DNA from: Sphingobacteriales bacterium
GTDB lineage: Bacteria > Bacteroidota > Bacteroidia > Chitinophagales > Chitinophagaceae
Length of the DNA stretch: 54,898 nt
Direction: 5' to 3'
Assembly: GCA_004295245.1 (NCBI GenBank)
Contig: REAR01000067.1
Coordinates: 1 to 54,898, forward strand
Shown here: piece after piece, positions 16,980 through 25,984 of the stretch
How positions within the stretch are numbered: the stretch's first letter is position 1
Layout of the letters: each line of letters starts with the position of its first letter
Program-made: the position numbers and the translations under genes
Notes under the pieces: model-generated
What the model saw: the letters and a program-made list of their open reading frames with translations, nothing else
Databases searched by the model: none
Told to the model about the DNA's origin: nothing

Positions 16980-17396
16980 TTACATTTTCATGATGTGCAG
17001 CTCTTTGGTACTATTACTATCGGGATCTTTTAATTGTACAAATGTGCCGCTGGTTACGCTAATAACCTTCCAGTTATTATTTAGTAATTGTATTGTAGTG
17101 AGGGAGGCAATATTGATTAAGAGCCGTTCTGTGCCATCATTGTCTTTAGTTACCGACCAGCCACCGTTAAAAGCCTCGTTGCCATTTGAGATAGAGAGGG
17201 TGTTATTATTATTAAAGGTTAATTGAACAGTGGAATATTGTCTGGTAAGATCTGTGTTATTATCAAAGAAGTAATGTACCATCCATTGGCCAGATTTTAA
17301 CTGGTTGGCCAGGTCTGAAGCCGGTGATGTATTTGTTTTGGTGCCACAGGCATACACGCTAAAAATGGTTGCTATTATAATAAAACGATAGAACAT
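16980..17396 (-). CDS. Small lipoprotein, possibly lipocalin-like
   Basis: The 138-aa product has a hydrophobic leader and a lipobox-like Cys (IFSVYACGTKT, Cys17), so it is predicted to be a lipoprotein. The mature part has alternating beta-type segments (WMVHYFFDNNTD, VQLTFNNNNTLSI, GGWSVTKDNDG) of the kind seen in lipocalin-like domains. The family is not certain. It starts 14 bp after the DMT transporter gene and is the last gene of a likely three-gene operon. Confidence 0.65.
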   Translation of the reverse strand: MFYRFIIIATIFSVYACGTKTNTSPASDLANQLKSGQWMVHYFFDNNTDLTRQYSTVQLTFNNNNTLSISNGNEAFNGGWSVTKDNDGTERLLINIASLTTIQLLNNNWKVISVTSGTFVQLKDPDSNSTKELHIMKM

Positions 17397-17410
17397 ATTA
17401 CCTGTTTAAG

Positions 17411-18298
17411 CTATTGATTTTTCTTTTTACTTACCAAAATTACGCCAGTTACTATAAAAGCTGCGGCAATACATTTATAAATAGTTAAAGATTCATTGAG
17501 AAAGCTTACCGCAATAATGCTTGCAAAAATGGGCTGGGTATAAATATATGCACCGGTTACAGAGGCGCCTAATTTAGAAATGCCATAAAGATTAAAGAGA
17601 TAGGCAAAAAAAGTGGCCCCTAATACAATTAATAATAGCGCCATCCAGTTGATAAACTCAAAGGCTGCCCAGTTAATTTGTGTAAATTCTGAATAACCGA
17701 TTATAATAATAAAAGGCAGGCCAAATGTAAAGACCCAGCGGATTACATGTAGCGGTGTATAAGCAACCATCAGTTGCTTTACCATTATAAAGTAAAATGT
17801 GTATGAGATGGAGTTAATGATTATGAAGATATCGCCCAGTAAAATGTTTTGCCCGCTGCCATGGCTTTCTTTATGCAATGCCAGCATAGCAGCGCCGCCA
17901 ATACCAGCCATTAACCCAGCTATTTTTAGTGCTGATAAGCTTTCTTTTGCCAGAAAACTTGCAGCAATAGTAATTAAAATTGGGGTTACCAGGATGAGTA
18001 ATGAAGCATGAATACTTAAAGTAAGCGATAGCCCTTTTATAAAAAGAGCCTGATTGATTACTACACCTGTAATGGCACAAAGAATAAAGCGGCTTATATG
18101 TTTTTTTTGGATGCTGGCTTTTTGTGGGTATACAGCTAGTAACAGCCAAAACAAAAGAGTGCACACGCCTACCCTGATTACATTAAGAGCAAAAGGACCT
18201 ATAAGACTTTTTGTAATATGCTGTACGGCGCTAAAGTTTACACCAAAGAAAAGATTAGTGGCTAATAATGCCAGATGTGGTTTTAGTTGTTTACTCAA
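17411..18298 (-). CDS. EamA/DMT-family transporter
   Basis: The 295-aa product has about ten membrane helices in two EamA-type repeats, each opening with a pattern like LLATNLFFGVNFSAV and ending near LVSKKK. DMT carriers move metabolites or amino acids across the inner membrane; the substrate is not deducible. The start is a TTG at 18298 that overlaps the last 8 bp of the upstream glycosyltransferase gene, which suggests translational coupling. No ATG lies near the beginning. Confidence 0.85.
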   Translation of the reverse strand: MSKQLKPHLALLATNLFFGVNFSAVQHITKSLIGPFALNVIRVGVCTLLFWLLLAVYPQKASIQKKHISRFILCAITGVVINQALFIKGLSLTLSIHASLLILVTPILITIAASFLAKESLSALKIAGLMAGIGGAAMLALHKESHGSGQNILLGDIFIIINSISYTFYFIMVKQLMVAYTPLHVIRWVFTFGLPFIIIIGYSEFTQINWAAFEFINWMALLLIVLGATFFAYLFNLYGISKLGASVTGAYIYTQPIFASIIAVSFLNESLTIYKCIAAAFIVTGVILVSKKKNQ

Positions 18299-19421
18299 TT
18301 GGTTCTTTTTTGCCCGCTATAATATTTTTAATATCCAGTATTGCTTCTTTTAAACTGTTTTCTTGCAAGCTATGCAAATGTATTTTTTCAGCTGCTGGTA
18401 TTAATGATGAAAGTGCAAAATTATGTTGCAAACCCATGCATACATAACCTTTATCTGAAAGGTATGCCGCCAGGTACTCTTGTTCTGTTTGGCCTGGCGT
18501 GGGTATAAGAATGCATTTTTTTTGTAGCAGCAAGTAGTCCATTATACTGGTGTAGCCAGCGCGGCAAATAACAATATACGCTTGCTGCAACAGCTTTTCA
18601 AGCTGTTTGCTGTTACAATAGTTGTAAACTTGAATACTGCCTGGCGTTTTTGGTAGTATTACTTCTTCTGGCAAGCCCCGTATTAAAACGGCCGGCATAT
18701 TGATATTGGTTAATTGTTTTATCATTTCACACTCTAAAATACTACGTTGTGGTTCTGGCCCCGACAAAACAACCAATATATTTTCTTTGCGGGTTGTAGT
18801 AAGCACAGGTTTTAATCTGGAAAGTGCACCAATATACTTTACAGGAATTGCCGGCTTTTTAATTGGGTGCGATAAAGCTCCTGCTAAATTTTTTTCTGAT
18901 GCAAAATCGGGAACCCAACAATAATTAAAACGATTTATAAAAGAATAATTAATGCGCTGTAAAATTTGTTCTGAAAAAAACCCAAATCCAGTTTTGATGA
19001 GTAGCTGATGTGTAATAAAAATGCTGGCTATTTGGTTGTGAGAAAGGCCATACCGATTATCGCTTATTAAAAGATCTAAGTGTTTACTTTTAATAAAAGA
19101 ATTTAACCAGCTTTTTTCTTCCTTGATTGCCGTCAATATTTTTGGAATTGAAAACAATAGTCTTAATATAGTTTGCCACTTGTTTTTGCCATAGGTTAAC
19201 CCATATCCCTTCAAATAATAATATGTTAAAAAAGGAAAATGATTTTTTAAAATCCGCTCCTGTTGGGCATTACAAGCAATAACAACCTCAAAACCATTGG
19301 CTAATAATTCTTGTATAATTGGTATGCACCGGGTAGTGTGGCCAAGGCCCCAATCTAATGGCGCAACAAGTACAATAGGTTTTACGTTATTAATTTGAAT
19401 TATGTTTTCAGAAAATGTCAA
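18291..19421 (-). CDS. Glycosyltransferase, GT28/MurG-like
   Basis: The 376-aa product begins with VLVAPLDWGLGHTTRCIPI, the nucleotide-sugar transferase N-terminal signature with GxGH, and has a C-terminal donor-binding region (ILVVLSGPEPQRS, ICRAGYTSIMDYLLLQKKCI, IPTPGQTEQEYLA) typical of the GT-B fold of MurG and related enzymes. The acceptor is unknown. It is the first gene of a run with the DMT transporter and the lipoprotein, and is divergent from a tiny lipoprotein gene. Confidence 0.8.
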   Translation of the reverse strand: MTFSENIIQINNVKPIVLVAPLDWGLGHTTRCIPIIQELLANGFEVVIACNAQQERILKNHFPFLTYYYLKGYGLTYGKNKWQTILRLLFSIPKILTAIKEEKSWLNSFIKSKHLDLLISDNRYGLSHNQIASIFITHQLLIKTGFGFFSEQILQRINYSFINRFNYCWVPDFASEKNLAGALSHPIKKPAIPVKYIGALSRLKPVLTTTRKENILVVLSGPEPQRSILECEMIKQLTNINMPAVLIRGLPEEVILPKTPGSIQVYNYCNSKQLEKLLQQAYIVICRAGYTSIMDYLLLQKKCILIPTPGQTEQEYLAAYLSDKGYVCMGLQHNFALSSLIPAAEKIHLHSLQENSLKEAILDIKNIIAGKKEPIE

Positions 19422-19473
19422 AATTTGGCATTATTATTTCAGCAATTTATTTTACTTTTCAATTACCAAATCT

Positions 19474-19614
19474 ATGAAGAAGGTGAACTATTTACGTCTT
19501 TTATTGGTTATTGCTGTTTTAGCTATCACATTGGCCAGTTGCAGTAGTGAACGCAAAGCTTCTGGTGGAAAAGGATGTGGTTGTGCAGCACGCAAAGGTT
19601 TTGTTGGTTATTAA
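19474..19614 (+). CDS. Tiny Cys/Gly-rich lipoprotein, 46 aa
   Basis: The start at 19474 gives MKKVNYLRLLLVIAVLAITL followed by lipobox ASCSS, so the mature peptide is only about 24 residues: acylated Cys, then a Gly/Lys/Cys-rich segment GGKGCGCAARKGF. The function is unknown. A 24-codon upstream extension from 19402 lacks a leader-like start. It lies 12 bp before the next small gene on the same strand. Confidence 0.65.
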   Translation: MKKVNYLRLLLVIAVLAITLASCSSERKASGGKGCGCAARKGFVGY

Positions 19615-19626
19615 AATCTGATTAAA

Positions 19627-19875
19627 ATGAAAAATGCGAACCGCGATTTGCTTGTATTGCTAAAGGATGATAACACCGATCAACAATTAATTGGAGCACA
19701 GCTAGCCCAATTAAACAGGCTTCTTATTCGATTAGAAACGGAAAATAATTTTTGTAACGCACATGAACTGATTGATGTGAACCGATATGAGATTGTGCAG
19801 AAAAAAAGTAAAATGATTAAGCTACTGCAGCAAGATAAGTTGAAGCCCTTTCAATTTTTACTAAATAAAAATTAA
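19627..19875 (+). CDS. Hypothetical protein, 82 aa
   Basis: A small helical protein with charged and Leu-rich segments (QLIGAQLAQLNRLLIRLETE) and no signal peptide or membrane helix. I do not recognise it. The 12-bp spacing from the lipoprotein gene and the terminator downstream suggest a two-gene unit. Confidence 0.6.
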   Translation: MKNANRDLLVLLKDDNTDQQLIGAQLAQLNRLLIRLETENNFCNAHELIDVNRYEIVQKKSKMIKLLQQDKLKPFQFLLNKN

Positions 19876-19895
19876 ACATATAACCTACTATCTAT

Positions 19896-19930
19896 AAAAA
19901 GCCCTGCCTAAACAGGGCTTACTTTTTTTT
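19896..19930. terminator. Intrinsic terminator between convergent genes
   Basis: Stem AAGCCCTG/CAGGGCTT (19899-19906 with 19913-19920) with a T-rich 3' side and an A-rich 5' side. It overlaps the corA stop region. Confidence 0.85.
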
Positions 19931-21056
19931 AAAACCAGCCTCGTTTTCTAAACATCCACAACATCCACATAGGTACCAGCAACATTAAACCCACTGCCAG
20001 AAAAAAGCCCCACTTATGATGTGCATAGGGTATTGCTTCGAAGTTCATTCCAAAAATACCCCCTATCACCGTTGCAGGTGCCAGTAGGCAAGTAACAATG
20101 GTCATCACCTTCATTACCTCATTCATCTTCATATTTACGTTGTTTATGTATAAGTCTTGCAGGCTTACCATAATATCCCGGTAGTTTTCACTTAAATCAT
20201 AGGCCTGCATAATATGGTCGTATACATCTTTAAAGTACTTGGTAGTCCGGTCATCCAGCAAATCGTTTTCGCTTCTTATAATATTATTTAGTAAGTCTCT
20301 TACGGGTGCAATATTTCTTTTTAAAACAATCATCTCTTTGCGCAGCTGGTTTATTTTGGCAAGGCTGCGGGTACTGCTTTTTCGCACCAATTCATCTTCT
20401 AATAACTCTATTTGTTCGCCCAGTTGCTCCATTACCAAAAAGTAGTTATCTACAATAAGATCCAACATTGCATAGCATAAATAATCTGCACTGCGTTGGC
20501 GTATCTGGCTTTTATTTAGTTTTAGCTTTTGGCGCAGCGGGTTAAATACATCTCTTTCAGGGTCTTCCTGAAAACTGATTACAAAATCTCGGCCCAATAC
20601 AATACTAATCTGTTCGGTTTCCACCGTTTTCTTATCTGCATTAAAATACAGCATATTTAAAAGGCAAAAAAGCACGCCCTCCACTTCATCCATCTTTGGG
20701 CGCTGATTAACGCTTAAAATATCTTCTACCAGCAAATAGTGAATGCCGTAATGCGTGCAAACCAATTCTACATCGGCTTTTCTAAGACCATCAATATTAA
20801 TCCAGCTAACGCGGTTACTGTCTTTATAATTTAAACAATCTTCTACCTTATCTGCTTCATGTTCTTTTAATGCGTCTGCATCAAAGTCGTATACAAATAC
20901 GTGAATGTTTTCTGGTTCAATACGATGGGGCAAAACAGTAGGGTTAACGTGCAAAATTTCTTTTGTGCGTTCTGTGCCAAACAAAACAGGCAGTACTAAA
21001 TATTTCAGGTATTTGTTTTGAGCCATACTTTTAAAGATTAATTTTTTTGTTTCCGG
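19929..21056 (-). CDS. corA: CorA-family magnesium/cobalt transporter
   Basis: The 375-aa channel has a large cytoplasmic N-terminal domain and two C-terminal membrane helices. The first ends in the CorA selectivity motif GMN (GGIFGMNFEAIPYA); the second is LAVGLMLLVPMWMLWMF, followed by a basic tail. CorA forms pentamers that import Mg2+ and Co2+. The longest frame starts at 21119, but its first residues are translated from a dispersed repeat, so I use 21056 (MPETKKLIFK); 21026 (MAQNKYLKYL) is equally possible. Confidence 0.9.
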   Translation of the reverse strand, partial: PETKKLIFKSMAQNKYLKYLVLPVLFGTERTKEILHVNPTVLPHRIEPENIHVFVYDFDADALKEHEADKVEDCLNYKDSNRVSWINIDGLRKADVELVCTHYGIHYLLVEDILSVNQRPKMDEVEGVLFCLLNMLYFNADKKTVETEQISIVLGRDFVISFQEDPERDVFNPLRQKLKLNKSQIRQRSADYLCYAMLDLIVDNYFLVMEQLGEQIELLEDELVRKSSTRSLAKINQLRKEMIVLKRNIAPVRDLLNNIIRSENDLLDDRTTKYFKDVYDHIMQAYDLSENYRDIMVSLQDLYINNVNMKMNEVMKVMTIVTCLLAPATVIGGIFGMNFEAIPYAHHKWGFFLAVGLMLLVPMWMLWMFRKRGWF

Positions 21057-21071
21057 CATTGTCACAAACTT

Positions 21072-21101
21072 CAACATTGGTTGCGTCGCACCCGTTAACG
21101 G
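21072..21101 (+). repeat. Intergenic repeat, subtype A, incomplete
   Basis: Core GTTGCGTCGCA at 21080-21090 followed by CCCGTTAACGGT. The usual GTAACCAGC arm is not recognisable. It causes the false N-terminal extension of the corA frame. Confidence 0.75.
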
Positions 21102-21146
21102 TAAAGCCCTGTTCAGCAAAACACTTACCGCATAATGTCAGTTACA

Positions 21147-21887
21147 TCAACCCTCATTTTGAGAAAGTATTTGCTTCGCCCTTTCCAGATCTTCTGGGGT
21201 ATCAATTGCCACGGCTTCAAAATCTACAATGGCCATTTTTAAGTGTATCCCATTTTCAAGGTAGCGCAGCTGCTCCAGCTTTTCTATATTTTCCAATACG
21301 CCCATAGGCCATTGTATAAACTGTAACAAAGCTTTTTTTCTAAAACCGTATACGCCAATATGTTTATAATAAGTAACATTCACTTCTGTATTACGCTGAA
21401 AGGGTATTACAGAACGGCTAAAGTATAAGGCGTAGTTATTTTTATTAACAACCACTTTTACAACAGACGGATTATTTAATTGCGCTGCATCGTGTAAGGG
21501 TTGCATTAAAGACCCCACTTGTACACTGCCACCATCTGTATTTTTAAATAAATTAATTAAAGCTTGCAGGGGTTCTTTTCTTATAAATGGTTCATCGCCC
21601 TGTACGTTTACCACCACATCAATATCCATGGCCTCAATTACTTCTGCTATGCGGTCGCTGCCGCTTTCATGCGCTTTACTACTCATTACCACATTACCGC
21701 CATTGGTGGCTATTTCCTGGTAAATAATATCACTATCGGTTACCACCCATACTTCGTTAAACAAACCGGTGGCAACTGTATTATCATACGTGTGACGAAT
21801 AACAGTTTTGCTGCCCAGTTTTTGCATCAGCTTGGCCGGAAAACGCGTGGCGGCATAGCGGGCCGGTATCATGGCTATTATCTTCAT
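21147..21887 (-). CDS. kdsB: 3-deoxy-manno-octulosonate cytidylyltransferase
   Basis: The 246-aa product activates Kdo with CTP to CMP-Kdo for lipopolysaccharide inner core synthesis. It has the N-terminal nucleotide-binding IPARYAATRFPAKLM, the TDSDIIYQEI and VVVNVQGDEPFI motifs, and HIGVYGFRKKALLQF. It is cytoplasmic and shows that the organism makes a Kdo-containing outer membrane. It lies upstream of corA on the same strand. Confidence 0.95.
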   Translation of the reverse strand: MKIIAMIPARYAATRFPAKLMQKLGSKTVIRHTYDNTVATGLFNEVWVVTDSDIIYQEIATNGGNVVMSSKAHESGSDRIAEVIEAMDIDVVVNVQGDEPFIRKEPLQALINLFKNTDGGSVQVGSLMQPLHDAAQLNNPSVVKVVVNKNNYALYFSRSVIPFQRNTEVNVTYYKHIGVYGFRKKALLQFIQWPMGVLENIEKLEQLRYLENGIHLKMAIVDFEAVAIDTPEDLERAKQILSQNEG

Positions 21888-21954
21888 ACAACAATTGCAA
21901 ATTTTAATAAGGGTGCCATAAATATTATATGGCCCATCAAATATACTATAGTTG

Positions 21955-22003
21955 ACGGGTGCGACGCAACGGCTGTTGCTATGAAATACAACGGCTGGTT
22001 ACC
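21955..22003 (-). repeat. Intergenic repeat, subtype A
   Basis: Core TGCGACGCAAC at 21960-21970, followed by GGCTGTTGC and the arm GGCTGGTTACC, whose last base abuts the stop codon of the serine hydrolase-like gene. Confidence 0.8.
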
Positions 22004-23094
22004 TATTTTATGTATACTTGGCGTAAGAGGCGGGCTAAATTAAGGCAGGCGCCTTTTGCTGCATTGTCTCCGCTGTTGCACATTACAATTACTGCAATAT
22101 TTTTTTCTTTAATAACAGCAACATGGCTGTAAAAAGAGCCCACAGTGCCATCGCTTTCTGAAATATGCAGATTGTTAACCTGTAGATTGGTCCAACCAAA
22201 AGCATAATCTTTATAGCCATAATGCATCAACTCGTAAGCCCTGTTGGGTAGTTTTGCTTTTTGCGCTTGCAGGCCTTTTAGATGATCTTGAATAAACTTA
22301 GCATAATCAATAATGCTCACATTGGCATCTGCGGCACCTGTAAAATACCCCGGCACTCTAAACCAGTATTGCGGATCGAGGCTGCGAAAATTATCACCTC
22401 CTTCCATCCAATGTCCCCATGGTTCTGTAGCTGCAACACGGTTGGGCCATTCGGTTTTAATAGTTAGGCCAAGTGGGGTATTTATATATTCTTGTAACAA
22501 TTCTTCCCAAGGTTTGCCGGCTGCTTTTTCTAACATAGCTGCTGCCACAGCTGTATTGGCATTGGTAAACTGATAGTTTCGTTTTGCAACGGTGTCTTTT
22601 GAATTTTTTTGTTGCACTATCCATTCTACAAAACGTTGGCGGCTTTGTATAGGTGTGCCTCCAAGGTTAGGTAGTGTTGAAAAATCTATATAATTATTAA
22701 ATACTTTAAAGCCGGCTCTCTGAGAAAGACAATCGGCCAATGTAATACCACGATACTCAGCCCGGCATTTTGCTGCAAAGGATGGGAAACTTTTTTCTAT
22801 AGTGGTATTATAAAGAATTTTTCCTTTGGCTACCAAATGGGCAGCAATATAACTGGTAAGGCTGGCCGTGGCAGTGCCTATATGAAAGCGACTATTTAAC
22901 TGAATAGTGTCTTTGGTGCGAAATACTTTATAACCCACGCCGCCAACAGTTAAGATACTATCTGCACTTAGTACGGCATACACCAGGGCGGGCACTCTTC
23001 TGCGCAGGCGTACAGAATCTGCCATACGCCTTAGGTCTTGTGCAGTGGCGCCAAGGGTTATTAATAAGCAAAGAAAAAGAATCGTTCTTTTCAT
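22003..23094 (-). CDS. Secreted beta-lactamase-fold protein lacking the catalytic motifs
   Basis: The 363-aa product starts with a signal peptide (MKRTILFLCLLITLGATAQ). Its length and layout match serine beta-lactamase/class C-like hydrolases (peptidase S12 fold). The catalytic motifs are altered. The usual S-x-x-K segment after FxIG reads FHIGTATASLTSY, so both Ser and Lys are gone. The Y-x-N position reads FTN in YQFTNANTAV, and the third motif region reads SESDGTVGSFYSH instead of a H-x-G pattern. The fold is inferred from spacing and the surrounding pattern (LEKAAGKPWEELLQEYI, GLTIKTEW). It is likely a pseudoenzyme with a binding or regulatory role. The start at 23094 is set by the signal peptide. 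Confidence 0.8.
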   Translation of the reverse strand: MKRTILFLCLLITLGATAQDLRRMADSVRLRRRVPALVYAVLSADSILTVGGVGYKVFRTKDTIQLNSRFHIGTATASLTSYIAAHLVAKGKILYNTTIEKSFPSFAAKCRAEYRGITLADCLSQRAGFKVFNNYIDFSTLPNLGGTPIQSRQRFVEWIVQQKNSKDTVAKRNYQFTNANTAVAAAMLEKAAGKPWEELLQEYINTPLGLTIKTEWPNRVAATEPWGHWMEGGDNFRSLDPQYWFRVPGYFTGAADANVSIIDYAKFIQDHLKGLQAQKAKLPNRAYELMHYGYKDYAFGWTNLQVNNLHISESDGTVGSFYSHVAVIKEKNIAVIVMCNSGDNAAKGACLNLARLLRQVYIK

Positions 23095-23148
23095 ACAGAA
23101 ACAAGGCCTTTTATTAAGGGGCTGCAAGATAGTTTTTTAGTGCAACGC

Positions 23149-23967
23149 TCAATAATCGGTTTTAATGGTTTTGTCAAACGGAATTTTGAATTGGTAGCCG
23201 GTGTCTTCATCGGTCGTATCATCCAGCACATCTAAACCATAACGTAGTTTGCTGGGGTCATCGTATGCAAAAGTGCCAAAGAGCCGGTCCCACAAAGAAA
23301 ATATGTTGCTGTAATTGGTATCTGTATAAGGTCTTTTGTAATGATGGTGCACTTTATGCATGTTGGGCGATACAAAAATCCATGAAATAGGTTTGTCTAA
23401 CCAAACCGGTACCCTAATATTGGCATGGTTAAAATGCGTAAACAGCGCAGCGCAGCTACGGTATAAAAAATATAAACTAACCGGCACACCAATAAGTACA
23501 ATACCAATAATAGTAGAAAATTCTCTAAACAGCCATTCTCCCGGGTGGTGACGGGTGCCGGTGGTAACATCCACTTTTGTATCGCTGTGGTGTACCATGT
23601 GAAATTTCCACATCCATTTAATTTTATGCATGGTAAAATGCGGGGCATACTGGCCAAAAAAATCCATAAAGAACAGCGTAACCACAATACGAATGGACAG
23701 TGGCAACGTAACCAGGTTTAACAATCCAATTTTTTCTGCCATTACCCATTGGCAAATTTTAATAGTAGTAAAGCCAAAAATTAAATTAAGAATAAGTGTG
23801 GTGGCTAAAAAAATAAGATTAACTCCAGCATGTTTGTACCGCTTAAAAGAAAATTTAAATAGGGGGTAATAACCTTCTATCAACCAAAAAACCACCATTC
23901 CGCCCATTAAAATTAATACACGGTGCAGGCTGGGTATATGTTCCCAGTAGTTTAAAAAATTTTGCAT
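23149..23967 (-). CDS. Sterol desaturase/fatty acid hydroxylase family membrane protein
   Basis: The 272-aa membrane protein has about four helices and the diiron histidine clusters HFTMH, HMVHH and NMHKVHHHY. This family hydroxylates or desaturates lipid substrates at the membrane. The substrate is unknown. It is intact, unlike the hydroxylase gene at 8904-9606, which belongs to a related but different branch. Confidence 0.85.
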   Translation of the reverse strand: MQNFLNYWEHIPSLHRVLILMGGMVVFWLIEGYYPLFKFSFKRYKHAGVNLIFLATTLILNLIFGFTTIKICQWVMAEKIGLLNLVTLPLSIRIVVTLFFMDFFGQYAPHFTMHKIKWMWKFHMVHHSDTKVDVTTGTRHHPGEWLFREFSTIIGIVLIGVPVSLYFLYRSCAALFTHFNHANIRVPVWLDKPISWIFVSPNMHKVHHHYKRPYTDTNYSNIFSLWDRLFGTFAYDDPSKLRYGLDVLDDTTDEDTGYQFKIPFDKTIKTDY

Positions 23968-24026
23968 ATGGCTAAAATATCTGTAACGAAAAGTTACGAA
24001 AGAAAGTAAAGCAGTTGTATTTTTTT

Positions 24027-24080
24027 GGTACCAGCTATAGCCCGTTGTTCAGCAGTGCTTGCGTCGCACCCTTCAACGGT
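24027..24080 (+). repeat. Intergenic repeat, subtype A
   Basis: Arm GGTACCAGC and CCGTTGTTCAGCAG lead to core TTGCGTCGCA at 24059-24068 (first base C instead of G), followed by CCCTTCAACGGT. It lies between the divergent sterol desaturase and BatD genes. The rest of 23968-24197 has nothing else I can assign. Confidence 0.75.
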
Positions 24081-24197
24081 CGCACTTCTATGAGCCGTAT
24101 TTATTTGCTTTCATCACAATTAAAAACCATTTAACCGCAACAGGTACAATACAGATGGCTTTGCGCTGCTATATTTGCAGGCATGTAAGAAATTATT

Positions 24198-25982
24198 ATG
24201 AGGCTATCTGCAATTATGGTTTTGTGCTGCTGCTGTATTGGGTCTTTAACGGCACAGGTAAAATTTACCACCCTGGTAAACGAAACCACTATTGGCAAAA
24301 ATGAATATGTACAAGTGCAATATGTTATTGAAAATGCCAATGCCATCAGAGATCTTACGCCGCCTGTATTTAAGGGGTTTAATATTGTAGCAGGCCCCAT
24401 ACAACAAACTGGCATGAGTACTATTAATGGTAGCCTTACCCGATACGAAGGAATAGCCTATACCTTAAGACCATTGAGTGTGGGCAAACACATTATTAGT
24501 GGCGCCACTGCTATAATTGATAATAAGCCCATGCGCTCTAATTATATAACGGTTAATGTTATTAATGCCAGCACTAACAACCAACCCCCTAATGGTTTTT
24601 TTGAACCCGATGAACAGCCAGCATTGCCACAGATGAATGAAGACTATATTTTAAAGCCCGGCGAAAATGCAGTACAGAAAATTAAAAATAACCTGTTTGT
24701 AAAGTTGGAAGTAAATAAAACCAATTGTTACGAAGGACAGCCCATTATTGCTACCTATAAATTGTATTCCCGGCTAAAATCAGAATCAAGGGTGGTGCGT
24801 CGCCCATCGCTGGATGGGTTTAGTGTGTATGATATGGTACAACCTGATAATTACTCTCCAGCAATAGAACGGCTGAATGGAAAGCCATTTAATGTGCACA
24901 TCATTCGTAAAGTACAACTCTATCCACTACAGGCCGGAACCTATGTGTTAGACCCCGTTGAAGTTGCCAATAAAGTAAGTTTTGTAAAAGCCAATGCCAG
25001 CAATAATAGTATGCAGGGTTTGCTAGATAGCTATATGGATGGGGAAATAGAAACGCATGAAGTAACATTAAGTGCTTTGCCAGTTTCCATTACAGTTAAG
25101 CCATTACCATTGCCCGCTAAGCCAGCCAACTATGATGGAGCCGTTGGTGCTTTTACTATTAGTGCTGCTGTAAATACTTTAAGCCTTGCAGTCGGCGAAA
25201 CAGGGCAGCTTAAGATTACCATTAACGGCGAAGGAAACCTGCCTTTAATAAACGCCCCTGCTATAAACTGGCCAAAAGAAGTAGAAGGCTATGAAGCCAA
25301 TATTAAAGAAGATATTGATAAAACAATTGCGCCTATTAAAGGAAGCAAACTATTTGAGTATGGCTTTACAGCACAAAAAGAAGGGGTAATTCATATACCG
25401 CCAGTATGGTTTAGTTATTTTGATGTAACTGCTAATAGTTACCGCCAATTAAAAACCGACTCTTTTACAGTAACTATTACAAAAGCAATTAATAAGCAGC
25501 AGGCAGCCCCAACAGCAGGTGCAAAAAAAAGCACAGTGTATACTCCCTGGTTAATAGCACTACTTGTAATAGTGGGTGGTATTGTTTTGTTATGGCTGAT
25601 AAAAAAAACGGGGAGGAATAAACCACAGCCACTCTCTGAAAAGTCTATAGCTATTGAAGTGCCGCAACCACAAAAAGATATTTTTGCAGAAGCCCGCAAA
25701 GCACTGCATGCTAATAATAGCAACTTATTTTATAAAGAAACCGGCATTGCATTATGGAATTTGTTTGCAAAAAAATTAATACTAACAGGCAGCACTTTAA
25801 ATAAACAACAAGTAATTGATAAACTTCAGCAAAAAGGATTTACCGCTACCCAATTGTTACTTGTAGAAAATTGTTTAAAAGAATGCGAAGTAGCGCTGTA
25901 CACCCCGGCACAAAACACACACAAAATGACAGATTTGCTTGCACAGGCTGAAATGGTAGCGCAGGCATTAGAAAAGAAATAA
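24198..25982 (+). CDS. BatD-family protein
   Basis: The 594-aa product has a signal peptide (residues 1-19, cleaved near TAQ), then a long Ig-like beta region with typical BatD phrases (VNKTNCYEGQPIIATYKLYS, YPLQAGTYVLDPVEV, IKGSKLFEYGFTAQKEG). A membrane helix sits near residues 450-468 (TPWLIALLVIVGGIVLLWLI), with a cytoplasmic C-terminal tail. BatD belongs to the Bat (Bacteroides aerotolerance) group, usually encoded with MoxR, BatA and BatB. None of those genes is here; it stands alone next to a convergent two-component system. Confidence 0.88.
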   Translation: MRLSAIMVLCCCCIGSLTAQVKFTTLVNETTIGKNEYVQVQYVIENANAIRDLTPPVFKGFNIVAGPIQQTGMSTINGSLTRYEGIAYTLRPLSVGKHIISGATAIIDNKPMRSNYITVNVINASTNNQPPNGFFEPDEQPALPQMNEDYILKPGENAVQKIKNNLFVKLEVNKTNCYEGQPIIATYKLYSRLKSESRVVRRPSLDGFSVYDMVQPDNYSPAIERLNGKPFNVHIIRKVQLYPLQAGTYVLDPVEVANKVSFVKANASNNSMQGLLDSYMDGEIETHEVTLSALPVSITVKPLPLPAKPANYDGAVGAFTISAAVNTLSLAVGETGQLKITINGEGNLPLINAPAINWPKEVEGYEANIKEDIDKTIAPIKGSKLFEYGFTAQKEGVIHIPPVWFSYFDVTANSYRQLKTDSFTVTITKAINKQQAAPTAGAKKSTVYTPWLIALLVIVGGIVLLWLIKKTGRNKPQPLSEKSIAIEVPQPQKDIFAEARKALHANNSNLFYKETGIALWNLFAKKLILTGSTLNKQQVIDKLQQKGFTATQLLLVENCLKECEVALYTPAQNTHKMTDLLAQAEMVAQALEKK

Positions 25983-25984
25983 AC

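Noticed and set aside
21564-22043. A 159-aa plus-strand frame ending near a repeat
   Set aside because: It runs antisense to kdsB and through a repeat (giving CDATAVA). No domain or leader is visible.
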